A DNA stretch of 64,000 bases. It comes from Acidimicrobiia bacterium (GTDB lineage Bacteria; Actinomycetota; Acidimicrobiia; IMCC26256; PALSA-555). Made by a program: the position numbers and the translations under genes. Position 1 is the stretch's first letter. Each line of letters opens with the position of its first letter. The notes under the pieces are model-generated. The model saw only the letters and a program-made list of their open reading frames with translations. It had not been told where the DNA came from and ran no database searches. Location of the stretch: assembly GCA_035948415.1 (NCBI GenBank), contig DASZJD010000055.1, positions 1 through 64,000 on the forward strand. The letters run 5' to 3'. Shown here in pieces: positions 53,718-61,023 of this stretch.

Positions 53718-53858
53718 TCAGCGCGTGAGGATCACGACCGCCGAGCCGGCCGCGACCACGAGCAGGACGGCCAGCAGCAGGAGCGACGAGCGCGTGAAGC
53801 CGGCCTCGGCCAGGCCCGCGCCCGCGGGGCGCGCTCGACGTCGCTCGCCACTCGCCAC
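53718..53858 (-). CDS. possible 46-residue single-pass membrane protein
   Basis: This short frame begins GTG (VASGERRRARPAG) and has one hydrophobic segment, SSLLLLAVLLVVAAGSAVVI, near the C-terminus, ending LTR. Basic residues on the N-side predict N-in topology. Codon third positions are G/C, and the stop lies 5 nt after the convergent reductase stop. No homologue is recognised; it could be spurious. Confidence 0.35.
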   Translation of the reverse strand: MASGERRRARPAGAGLAEAGFTRSSLLLLAVLLVVAAGSAVVILTR

Positions 53859-53935
53859 CGGGCCCCCATGATGGTCCCGGCACCGCACGGCGGGCGGGCG
53901 CCGGGCGGGATCGGGCCCGTCCGCCCGCGTCGCCG

Positions 53936-55333
53936 ATGACCGGCGGGGGCCTCCGCGGCAAGCGGGTACTGGTGATGGGCGTCGGCCGCCGCGCCGGCGG
54001 GGTCGGCGCCATCCGGTACGCGGCCGAGTCGGGCGCCGAGGTGCGCGTCACCGACGCGGGTGACCCCGCCCGGTTCGGAGCGGTGGTCGAGGCGTTCCGC
54101 GACCAGCCCATCGCCTTCGTCCTCGGTCGTCACGACGAGGCCGACTTCCGGTGGGCCGACGTCGTGATCCGAAACCCCGACGTCCGGCGCGACTCGCCCT
54201 ACCTGCGGGTCGCCGAGGCCAACGGCGCGAGGGTCGAGATGGAGATGACGCTCTTCCTGCGGGCCTGCCCGGCCCCGACCGTCGGCGTCACCGGCACCAA
54301 GGGCAAGACCACGACCACGATGCTCCTGCACGGCATGCTCCGCCAGCGGTGGCCGACGACGGTGGTCGCCGGGAACATGGGCCGGTCGGCCCTGGCTCGC
54401 CTCCACGACGTCGAGCCCGGCGTCCCCGCCGCGCTCGAGCTGTCCTCGTTCCAGCTCGAGGGGCTCGGCGAGCACGCGCTCTCGCCGCACGTGGCCGTGA
54501 TCACCAACCTGCGCCCCGACCACCTCGACCGGTACCCGTCGTTCGAGGACTACGCCACCGCCAAGGCGAACATCGTCCGCAACCAGCGACGCGACGACTG
54601 GAAGGTCTTCCCGGCTGACGACCCGAGCGTGGCGCCGCTCGTCGCCGGGACCCCCGCCGGCACGATCACCTTCGCCGACCGGGCCCACGACGGCCAGCGC
54701 ACCCTGTTCCTCGAGGACGACCGGCTCGTGGCGTCGTGGGACGGCACCGCCCTCGACCTCGGTCCGGCGGGCGCGCTGCGGGTCCCCGGCGCGCACAACC
54801 GCCGGAACGCACTCGCCGCCGCCGGCGCCGCGCTCGCGGTCGGCGTCGGCGCGGCCGAGGTGCGTCGCGCCGTGGCCGGCTTCGACGGCGTCCCGCACCG
54901 CCTCGAGCCGGTGGCGACCATCGGCGACGTGGACTTCGTGAACGACAGCGCGGCCACCACACCGGACGCCGCCGTCGCCGCGCTGACCGCGTTCGAGGGT
55001 CGCCCGATCGTCGCCGTCGCTGGAGGGTCCGACAAGGGCCTCGACCTCGCCCCGCTGGCGACGGCGCTCGCGGCGCACGCCGCCCACATCGTGCTGCTCG
55101 CCGGCTCCGGCACGGCAGGGCTGCGCCGCCGGCTGGGCGACGCCGTGCCCGTGCACGGCCCGTTCGATTCGATGGCGGCGGCGGTGGCGCGGGCCGCCGC
55201 GCTCGCGCCCGCGGGCGGGGTCGTGCTGCTCTCACCGGGCTGCGCCAGCTTCGGGGTCTTCGTCGACGAGTTCGACCGCGGCGACCGGTTCCGAGCCGCG
55301 GTCGAGGAGCTCGAGGCCCGCGCCGGGTCGTGA
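53936..55333 (+). CDS. murD: UDP-N-acetylmuramoylalanine--glutamate ligase, MurD type, outside a division cluster
   Basis: A 465-residue Mur ligase. Domain 1 opens GKRVLVMGVGRRAGGVGAI. The ATP loop is VGVTGTKGKTTTTMLLHGML, followed by ALELSSFQLEGL and the ITNLRPDHLDRYPSFEDYAT motif; the C-terminal domain has VNDSAATTPDAAVAALTAF and AGGSDKGLDL. The catalytic centre is intact. The N-terminal signature usually written SPG reads VIRNPDV here. It adds glutamate to UDP-MurNAc-Ala in peptidoglycan synthesis; a MurD2-like variant is possible. No mur/fts neighbours are seen, so it may be a second copy. Confidence 0.85.
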   Translation: MTGGGLRGKRVLVMGVGRRAGGVGAIRYAAESGAEVRVTDAGDPARFGAVVEAFRDQPIAFVLGRHDEADFRWADVVIRNPDVRRDSPYLRVAEANGARVEMEMTLFLRACPAPTVGVTGTKGKTTTTMLLHGMLRQRWPTTVVAGNMGRSALARLHDVEPGVPAALELSSFQLEGLGEHALSPHVAVITNLRPDHLDRYPSFEDYATAKANIVRNQRRDDWKVFPADDPSVAPLVAGTPAGTITFADRAHDGQRTLFLEDDRLVASWDGTALDLGPAGALRVPGAHNRRNALAAAGAALAVGVGAAEVRRAVAGFDGVPHRLEPVATIGDVDFVNDSAATTPDAAVAALTAFEGRPIVAVAGGSDKGLDLAPLATALAAHAAHIVLLAGSGTAGLRRRLGDAVPVHGPFDSMAAAVARAAALAPAGGVVLLSPGCASFGVFVDEFDRGDRFRAAVEELEARAGS

Positions 55334-55396
55334 CGCCGCGGTGACGCGTTCCTGATCGCTGGCAACCGGGGGGCGAGGAGGGGGGAGGATCGCGTC

Positions 55397-55541
55397 GTGA
55401 GCGTCCACCTCGACACCCTCGACGGACCGCTCGGCGCGGTGGGGTTGTGACCTCCGCTCGCCGCTCGACGCCGCCGACCGGGTGACCCTCCGCCCCGCGC
55501 TCGGCGACCGGCCCCTCGTCGTCTTCGCGCGCGTGCGGTGA
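55397..55541 (+). pseudogene. small gene split by an apparent +1 frameshift (47-48 aa product)
   Basis: After a very strong Shine-Dalgarno (AGGAGGGGGGAGG, 55376-55388), GTG 55397 starts VSVHLDTLDGPLGAVGL and stops at TGA 55448. In the +1 frame the next codons read DLRSPLDAADRVTLRPALGD and RPLVVFARVR to TGA 55539. Both halves have coding-like GC3 bias, while the original frame after the TGA becomes Arg/Pro-rich noise. A single extra G in the GGGG run, a sequencing error or programmed +1 shift at TTG-TGA-C could explain it. I do not recognise the product. Confidence 0.45.
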
Positions 55542-55568
55542 CGCGTGCCGGTGGCCGCCCGACCGGGC

Positions 55569-56699
55569 TCAGGCCACGGCGGCGCCGAACGACTCGTAGG
55601 GGCGCTCGGTCCGCCGAGCCAGCTCCTCCCCCGCCCGCCACTGGAACTCGCTGATGCCGCCGGGCTGCCACGGCCCGACCGAACCGGCCGCCACGGCCTC
55701 GGGGCTCTTCGGCACCACCCCGAAGTGGGCCGCGGCATCCTCCACGTCGAGCGCGGCGAGGTCGAACCAGTCCACGGCGAGGAAGTCGACGCTGCCGGTC
55801 ACGCGGGCGCCGCGACGCATGGCGTCGGCGACGCGCTCGGCCACGCCTCGGTGCGAGAGCTGCCCCGGCATCGACTCGAACAGCCCCGCGCCGGCCCGCA
55901 GGTAGCCGGTCTCGAACAGCGACACCACCATCGCGAGGAGGCTGAACGCCCGCGGATCGTCGTTCGCGCGCGCGATGAAGGCGAACACCTCGAGCTCCGA
56001 TTCGACCCGGGTGCCGTAGTCGGCCAACACGTGCACCCAGTCGTGCTGCGCCAGCAGCGGGGGCGCCGAGCCCGGCAGGCCGGGGTAGACGAATCCACGG
56101 GCCCGGTAGAAGTCGGCGACCCGACGCCCGAGGGTCCGCGCCGGCAGCCGCTCGAGCGCGCACCACCGCGCCGCCAGGTCGGCGTCGTGGACCGACTGCT
56201 CCCACGCGACGGCCAGCGGGGTCGCGGTGTGGAGGGCGGCCTGGCGTTCGGAGGACCAGTCGGCGGTGTAGCCGTTGCGGTCGAAGTCCAAGGCCGCGAG
56301 GCCGAGCGTCCCGGCCGCGAACTCCTGGGCGACGCCGAGCATGCCCTCGTCGACGCCGAGCTCGGCGGCGAAGGCCTGGACCCGCACCGCCACCTCGGCG
56401 GGCAGCGGACGCAGCACCAGCGCCCCCAGCAGCATCAGCTGCACCATCCGCGTGCGGAAGCCCTCCTCGCGGCCGGCCAGCCCCGCCGCCCACTCGGCCG
56501 CGTCGATCGGCTCGGGGCGCTCCGGCATCGGGTAGCCGGTCATCTCGTGGAAGACCGCGTCCAGCAAGGCGTGCTGGAGCTCGGTCAGGCCTCCGGGCGG
56601 AGCCATCGCGGTGGCGACCCCGCGGGACAGGAACGCCACCTCCTCGGCGTCGGGCGGGTTGAGGTTGACCGTGGCTGGGCTCGGGAACGGCACCGGCAT
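55569..56699 (-). CDS. Coq4-like protein with HDxxH-x11-E metal motif
   Basis: A 376-residue soluble protein. The N-terminal ~120 residues are helical (LLDAVFHEMTGYPMPE). Further in, LLAQHDWVHVLADYGTRVES is followed by Glu, forming H-D-x-x-H-x11-E, the zinc-site motif of the ubiquinone-biosynthesis protein Coq4. The region VFAFIARANDDPRAFSLLAM after it also fits. Coq4 organises the quinone pathway and was reported to act in ring decarboxylation/hydroxylation. An actinobacterium would use menaquinone, so another lipid-like substrate is likely. Start ATG 56699. Confidence 0.75.
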   Translation of the reverse strand: MPVPFPSPATVNLNPPDAEEVAFLSRGVATAMAPPGGLTELQHALLDAVFHEMTGYPMPERPEPIDAAEWAAGLAGREEGFRTRMVQLMLLGALVLRPLPAEVAVRVQAFAAELGVDEGMLGVAQEFAAGTLGLAALDFDRNGYTADWSSERQAALHTATPLAVAWEQSVHDADLAARWCALERLPARTLGRRVADFYRARGFVYPGLPGSAPPLLAQHDWVHVLADYGTRVESELEVFAFIARANDDPRAFSLLAMVVSLFETGYLRAGAGLFESMPGQLSHRGVAERVADAMRRGARVTGSVDFLAVDWFDLAALDVEDAAAHFGVVPKSPEAVAAGSVGPWQPGGISEFQWRAGEELARRTERPYESFGAAVA

Positions 56700-56756
56700 C
56701 GCTGACCCCCTGACCCTGTGCTCAACACCTCCGCCGCGGTCGTGTTCCCGCTCCCG

Positions 56757-57638
56757 TCACTCGACCCGGGCGAACTGGGCCACCGCGCCGACCAGCAGGG
56801 CGACGGCGACGAGGGCGACGAACCCGAGCTCGAAGAGGACCGGGAGGTGCCAGCCGCCCCAGGTGATGCCCGGCTCGAGGGTGCGGGTCACCGCGGCCGA
56901 GGCGTGGGCGTGGGTGAAGACCGTTCGCCGCATGGCGTCGACGACGTAGGCGAGCGGGTCGAACCGGGTGAGCGTGCCGAGCCACGCCGGCAGCCGGTGG
57001 ATCGGGAACACCGCCCCGGCGAGGAAGAACATCGGCAGGACGAAGAGCTGCATCACCACCTGGAACGACTCGATCTCCTGGATCCGGGCGGCGAGGAAGA
57101 GCCCGAAGGCAGTGAGCATCGTGGCGGTGATCACCATCATGCCGAGCAGCTCGATGAACAGCACCGGCGAGTACGGGACGTGCACGAGGCCGGCGAGGAC
57201 CAGGATGATGATGCCCTGCATCGTGGCGACGGTGGCGCCGCCGGCGCACTTGCCCACCATGATCGCGCCGCGACGAACCGGCGCCACGAGCATCTCGCGC
57301 AGGAAACCGAACTCTCGGTCCCACACGATCGACACCGCCGAGAAGATGGCGGTGAACAGGATCGTCATGGCGATCACGCCCGGGAACATGAAGGTGCGGA
57401 AGTCGAAGCCGCCGGGGACCTTCACCACCGGGGCCAAGCCGGTGCCGAGCACGAAGAGGAAGAGGATCGGCTGAGCCAGCGAGGTGAGGATTCGGATTCG
57501 GTTGCGGCCGAAGCGGATGATCTCCCGCTTCCACACGACGCGCGCCGCCCGAAGGTCGTCGTACCAGGCCGCGCCCTCATGGAGGTCGACCACCGGCGCG
57601 ACCGCGGGCATGGAGGTGCTGGTGGTGGTCGTCGTCAT
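56757..57638 (-). CDS. ABC-2 type permease (DrrB-like)
   Basis: A 293-residue protein with six membrane segments of the ABC-2 family. Segments are IRILTSLAQPILFLFVLGTG, FMFPGVIAMTILFTAIFSAV, GGATVATMQGIIILVLAGLV, LLGMMVITATMLTAFGLFLA, and VMQLFVLPMFFLAGAVFPIH, then a last segment near the C-terminus. The conserved DPLAYVVDAMR segment precedes the last one. It forms an exporter with the ATPase whose stop overlaps its ATG (ATGA). Substrate could be a lipid or drug. Confidence 0.93.
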   Translation of the reverse strand: MTTTTTSTSMPAVAPVVDLHEGAAWYDDLRAARVVWKREIIRFGRNRIRILTSLAQPILFLFVLGTGLAPVVKVPGGFDFRTFMFPGVIAMTILFTAIFSAVSIVWDREFGFLREMLVAPVRRGAIMVGKCAGGATVATMQGIIILVLAGLVHVPYSPVLFIELLGMMVITATMLTAFGLFLAARIQEIESFQVVMQLFVLPMFFLAGAVFPIHRLPAWLGTLTRFDPLAYVVDAMRRTVFTHAHASAAVTRTLEPGITWGGWHLPVLFELGFVALVAVALLVGAVAQFARVE

Positions 57639-58624
57639 CGGCCTCTCCTGGCTCGCACCATCGGGTTCATCATGAGCCGGTCGGTCGCCGAGGACTCGGC
57701 GTCTCGGATCGTGCGCCCGGTGTGGCGCATGAACACGTCGTCGAGGGTGGGCCGGGCGATGCTCACCGCCTTGATGCCGACGTCCAGGGCCGCGAACAGG
57801 CGGGGGACGAACTCCTCCCCCTCGGCGACGTGGAACGTCAGCCCCTCGCTCGTCGGCGTGGCCTCGATCCCGAAGGCCTCGCCGAGCTCACGGCGCGCCT
57901 GGTCGTCGTCCTCGGTGCGCAGCTCGATGCGGTCCTTCCCGACGGCCGCCTTGAGCGCGTCGGGCGTGTCCATCACCACGATCTCGCCGTTGTCGATGAT
58001 CGCGATGCGGTCGCAGTACTCGGCTTCGTCCATGTAGTGGGTCGTGAGGAAGATCGTGATCGCTTCGCGGTCCCGCAGCGCCTGGATGTAGTCCCAGATG
58101 TTCACCCGGGTCTGGGGGTCGAGCCCCACCGTCGGCTCGTCCAGGAACAGCACGCGGGGGGAGTGGAGGAGGCCCCGGGCGATCTCGAGGCGGCGCTTCA
58201 TCCCACCCGAGAAGGTGCGGACCAGCCCGCTCCGGCGCTCCCAGAGGCCGACCATCTCGAGGACCGCCGGGATCCGCTCGGCGGCGCGCTCGCGCGGCAT
58301 CCGGTAGAGCTGGGCGTGGAACTGGAGGTTCTCGAGGGCGGTCAGGTACTCGTCGAGCGTCGGGTCCTGGAACACGAGGCCGATGCGGCGCCGGACCCCG
58401 AGGGGGTTGCCGGTCACGTCGAAGCCGGCCACCCGGGCCGAGCCGCCGGACGGCGTGATGAGGGTGCAGAGCATCGAGATGGTGGTGGACTTCCCGGCCC
58501 CGTTCGGCCCGAGGAACCCGAACGTCTCGCCCGGCGCGACGTCGAAGGTCACCCCGCGCACGGCCTCGAGGCCGTCGTAGCGCTTCCGGAGGTCTCGGAC
58601 CTCGATTGTCGACTCCAGGGGCAC
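57635..58624 (-). CDS. ABC transporter ATP-binding protein (DrrA family)
   Basis: A 329-residue daunorubicin-resistance-type ATPase. It has Walker A GFLGPNGAGKSTTISMLC, Q-loop GLVFQDPTLDEYLTALEN, signature RTFSGGMKRRLEIARGLL, Walker B VLFLDEPTVGLDPQTR and H-loop LTTHYMDEAEYCD. The C-terminal DUF4162-like domain ends ARPTLDDVFMRHTGRTIRD. The GTG start at 58624 faces the divergent MarR gene 52 nt away; the exporter is probably under MarR control. Confidence 0.95.
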   Translation of the reverse strand: MPLESTIEVRDLRKRYDGLEAVRGVTFDVAPGETFGFLGPNGAGKSTTISMLCTLITPSGGSARVAGFDVTGNPLGVRRRIGLVFQDPTLDEYLTALENLQFHAQLYRMPRERAAERIPAVLEMVGLWERRSGLVRTFSGGMKRRLEIARGLLHSPRVLFLDEPTVGLDPQTRVNIWDYIQALRDREAITIFLTTHYMDEAEYCDRIAIIDNGEIVVMDTPDALKAAVGKDRIELRTEDDDQARRELGEAFGIEATPTSEGLTFHVAEGEEFVPRLFAALDVGIKAVSIARPTLDDVFMRHTGRTIRDAESSATDRLMMNPMVRARRGR

Positions 58625-58657
58625 CGGGCCTCGCTTTTGCTCCTCGCCGGGCGAACG

Positions 58658-58673
58658 AAGGTACTCTACCCTT
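58658..58673. promoter_or_regulatory. divergent marR / drrAB promoter with imperfect palindrome
   Basis: AAGGTA-CTC-TACCCTT is an inverted repeat with one extra base. It contains TACTCT and TACCCT, plus-strand -10-like boxes 4-9 nt before GTG 58677, so the marR transcript is probably leaderless. A site here would also cover the start region of drrAB. Confidence 0.45.
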
Positions 58674-58676
58674 GCG

Positions 58677-59144
58677 GTGATCGATAACTACCTGTCGGGC
58701 CCTCGAGCCGACCGCTCCCGGCGCCAGCTGGCCGAGCTCTGCTTCGGGGTGGTGCGGCGGCTGCGGTCGCACGCGGCCGAGCTCGCCGGCGAGTTCGGCC
58801 TGTCGTTCCTGCAGAGCCGGGCCCTCTGGCGGCTCGAGCAGCCGCTCGCCACCGGCGCCCTCGCCGAGCAGCTCGGGCTCGACCGCTCGAACGTCACGAG
58901 CATCGTGGACCGCCTCGAGTCCGGGGGCTTCGTCACCCGCGAGGCCCACCCCGAGGACCGCCGGGTGAAGCTGCTCACCCTGACGCCGGCGGGTCGCGCC
59001 GTGCGAACGGCGCTCGACGAGCGGATCTTCACGACCGTGACGCTCTTCGACGCGCTCACCGAGGACGAGCGGGCGCAGCTGTCGGCGCTCCTCTCGACGA
59101 TCCTCGAGCGCGCCGAGTCCGAGCCGGCCCCAGCGGCCCCCTGA
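58677..59144 (+). CDS. MarR-family transcriptional regulator
   Basis: A 155-residue winged helix protein. It has SFLQSRALWRLEQPLATGAL, the recognition helix EQLGLDRSNVTSIVDRLESG and the wing with the conserved DRR pattern, VTREAHPEDRRVKLLTLTPA. It is likely a repressor of the divergent exporter, relieved by a small ligand, as for many MarR/ABC pairs. The starts are 52 nt apart. GTG 58677 lies just after a -10-like box. Confidence 0.94.
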   Translation: MIDNYLSGPRADRSRRQLAELCFGVVRRLRSHAAELAGEFGLSFLQSRALWRLEQPLATGALAEQLGLDRSNVTSIVDRLESGGFVTREAHPEDRRVKLLTLTPAGRAVRTALDERIFTTVTLFDALTEDERAQLSALLSTILERAESEPAPAAP

Positions 59145-59167
59145 TCGGCGGTCCGTGAGGAGACGAC

Positions 59168-59548
59168 GTGCTTCGGGGGGATCGCCAAGCCGCTGAGCAC
59201 CGAGCGAGGGTCCAGGCCCGCGTGCCGGAGCGGGTCGTGGCCGCGGGCTGGGTGGTCGCCCGGGGGGCGGGCGGACCGGGCAACGACCCGGGCTGGCCGT
59301 CGCGAGCCTGGCTCGCCGTCACCCCCACCCGGCTCTACGGCTTCCGCGCCGAAGGTGACGGCGTCGGCGCGCTGATCGGCGCCTGGGATCGATCCGAGGT
59401 CACGGCGACGGCGTCGGCCGCGCTGACGGCGACCCGACTGCGGCTCGTCTTCGCGGGTCACGAGTTGGGCCTCGAGCTCGACGCCCGGCGCGGGGTCGGG
59501 AACCGCGAGCTGGTCCGCGTCCTGCGCGACCGCGCCGCGGCGGGCTGA
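59168..59548 (+). CDS. hypothetical protein, possible PH-like fold
   Basis: A 126-residue cytoplasmic protein without recognised family. The middle has a beta-rich pattern common to bacterial PH-like domains: RAWLAVTPTRLYGFRAEGD, LIGAWDRSEVTATASAAL, ATRLRLVFAGHELGLELD. GTG 59168 has an AGGAG Shine-Dalgarno 5 nt upstream. It follows marR with a 23-nt gap, so they may be co-transcribed. Confidence 0.7.
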   Translation: MLRGDRQAAEHRARVQARVPERVVAAGWVVARGAGGPGNDPGWPSRAWLAVTPTRLYGFRAEGDGVGALIGAWDRSEVTATASAALTATRLRLVFAGHELGLELDARRGVGNRELVRVLRDRAAAG

Positions 59549-59555
59549 CCACGGC

Positions 59556-59572
59556 GCCGCGTCCGACGCGGC
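59556..59572 (+). terminator. hairpin after the PH-like gene
   Basis: GCCGCGT-CCG-ACGCGGC is a perfect 7-bp stem with a 3-nt loop, 7 nt after the stop. No T-run follows. A GATACT -10-like box at 59585-59590 then precedes the dsbB-type gene. Confidence 0.45.
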
Positions 59573-59584
59573 GGGCCCCGAGAC

Positions 59585-59590
59585 GATACT
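59585..59590 (+). promoter_or_regulatory. candidate -10 element for the DsbB/TlpA operon
   Basis: GATACT lies between the hairpin at 59556-59572 and GTG 59683. The leader would be about 85 nt. Confidence 0.35.
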
Positions 59591-59682
59591 GGTCACCTTG
59601 TGCCGCCTCGACCGGCCGCGGGCCCGCGCCGCTCGGCCTCGTCCGCCGTCCTCGGCGAGGCGAGCCCACCACTGAGCCCCTC

Positions 59683-60252
59683 GTGCACCGCGCCGCCGCC
59701 GCGAACGCCTTCTTCACCGCGCTCACGCTCGTGGCCGACGGCGTGGTCGTCGCGTCCGCGTGCGTCGCGCTGGCCGGGATGGTCCCCGGCGGCCGTCGGA
59801 TCCGCCGCGGGCTGGTGCAGTTCGTCGGGCCGCAGGCCCGGGGCCTGGCCCTCCTCGTCGCCCTCACCGCCACCGGCGGCAGCCTCTACTACTCCGAGGT
59901 CGTCGGATTCGTTCCGTGCGAGCTCTGCTGGTACCAGCGCATCTGCATGTACCCGCTCGTGGTGGTCCTCGCCGTGGGCGTCCTCCGCCGGGACGCCACC
60001 TCGTGGTGGTGCGCGGCTCCGCTCGTCGCGGTCGGGGTCCCCCTGGCGACCTACCACTGGCTCGTCGAGCGAGTGCCGTCGATCGCGTCGACCTCGTCCT
60101 GTTCGGTCGGGGCGCCGTGCGCCGTCCCGTACTTCGAGGAGCTTGGCTTCGTGACGCTCGCGTTCATGGCGCTGAGCGCGTTCGCGCTCGTCGCGGCGCT
60201 GCTGGCCACCGACCGGGCCTGGCACCGAGCGGCAGGGGCGGGATCCTCGTGA
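59683..60252 (+). CDS. disulfide bond formation protein, DsbB family
   Basis: A 189-residue membrane protein with five predicted segments. It has the quinone-linked pair Cys79-Glu-Leu-Cys82 in VPCELCWYQRICMYPL and a second pair, Cys140 and Cys146, in SSCSVGAPCAVPYF. It reoxidises an exported thiol oxidase and passes electrons to quinone. One extra N-terminal segment precedes the four usual ones. Overlaps the thioredoxin-like gene by 4 nt (GTGA), so the partner is probably that protein. Confidence 0.9.
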   Translation: MHRAAAANAFFTALTLVADGVVVASACVALAGMVPGGRRIRRGLVQFVGPQARGLALLVALTATGGSLYYSEVVGFVPCELCWYQRICMYPLVVVLAVGVLRRDATSWWCAAPLVAVGVPLATYHWLVERVPSIASTSSCSVGAPCAVPYFEELGFVTLAFMALSAFALVAALLATDRAWHRAAGAGSS

Positions 60253-60935
60253 GCGGCGGCCGCAGCCGGGCCTGGCTGTGGGGCGCGGTCGGCGTCGTCG
60301 TCGTGGCGGCCGGTATCGTCGCCGCGGTGGTCAGCGCGGGCGGCGGCGGCAGCACCAGCAGCTCCGGTCACGGCCACGCCGGGGGCACCGTCGAGATCGC
60401 GTCGCGGGTCACCGTGCAGGGCGCGCCGCTCCCGACCCTTCCCGATTCGGGCTCGGACCCGGCGGTGGGCCGAGCGGCGCCGACGCTCGTCGGCGTCACC
60501 TTCAGCGGCGCCCCCCTGACCGTGACCGACACCGGTCAGCCGTTCGCGGTCGTCTTCGTGGCCCACTGGTGCCCGCACTGCCAGGCCGAGGTGCCGCGCA
60601 TGGTCGCCCTGGCCCGCAGCGGCCAGATCCCGGTCCCCGTGGTCGGCGTCGCGACCGGCACCGACCCCGCGGCGCCGAACTACCCGCCGTCGGCGTGGCT
60701 GGCCCGCGAGCACTGGCCGTTCCCGGTGCTCGTAGACACCAGCCACGCAACGGCCGCCACCGCGTACGGGCTCCCCGCCTACCCGTTCCTCGTGTTCGTG
60801 GACGCCCACGGCGCCGTCGCCGGTCGGCTCAGCGGCGAGATCGCCGCGTCCGACCTGGCCAAGGTCTTCGCGGCGCTCGGGGCCGGGCGGCCGCTCCCCA
60901 TCCCGGGCACGCCCGGCGCGTCGAGCGGCCGCTGA
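60249..60935 (+). CDS. membrane-anchored TlpA-like thioredoxin-fold protein
   Basis: A 228-residue protein with an N-terminal anchor (AWLWGAVGVVVVAAGIVAAV) and a Gly/Ser linker. The external thioredoxin-fold domain carries Cys108-Pro-His-Cys111 in VAHWCPHCQAEVPRM and a cis-Pro in YGLPAYPFLVF. CPHC with the DsbB partner favours an oxidase role (DsbA-like); TlpA-type reduction is the alternative. Coupled to dsbB through GTGA. Confidence 0.9.
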   Translation: MSGGRSRAWLWGAVGVVVVAAGIVAAVVSAGGGGSTSSSGHGHAGGTVEIASRVTVQGAPLPTLPDSGSDPAVGRAAPTLVGVTFSGAPLTVTDTGQPFAVVFVAHWCPHCQAEVPRMVALARSGQIPVPVVGVATGTDPAAPNYPPSAWLAREHWPFPVLVDTSHATAATAYGLPAYPFLVFVDAHGAVAGRLSGEIAASDLAKVFAALGAGRPLPIPGTPGASSGR

Positions 60936-61023
60936 GCACGCCGCGACGGCGTCGAGCACTCCCCCCCGGGCCGACGTCGTGACACCGGCGGCCGCGTTCG
61001 TGCGATGATCGCCGCCCAGGCGC

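Noticed and set aside
55370-55390. Two C6 runs on the minus strand as a 6C RNA
   Set aside because: The runs are only 6 nt apart and cannot form the two C-loop hairpins. On the plus strand the same bases are the Shine-Dalgarno region of a short gene.
55448-55450. A second selenocysteine codon at TGA 55448
   Set aside because: Reading through in the same frame gives an Arg/Pro-rich product without Cys context. The +1 frame, not the 0 frame, is coding-like, so a frameshift explains it better.
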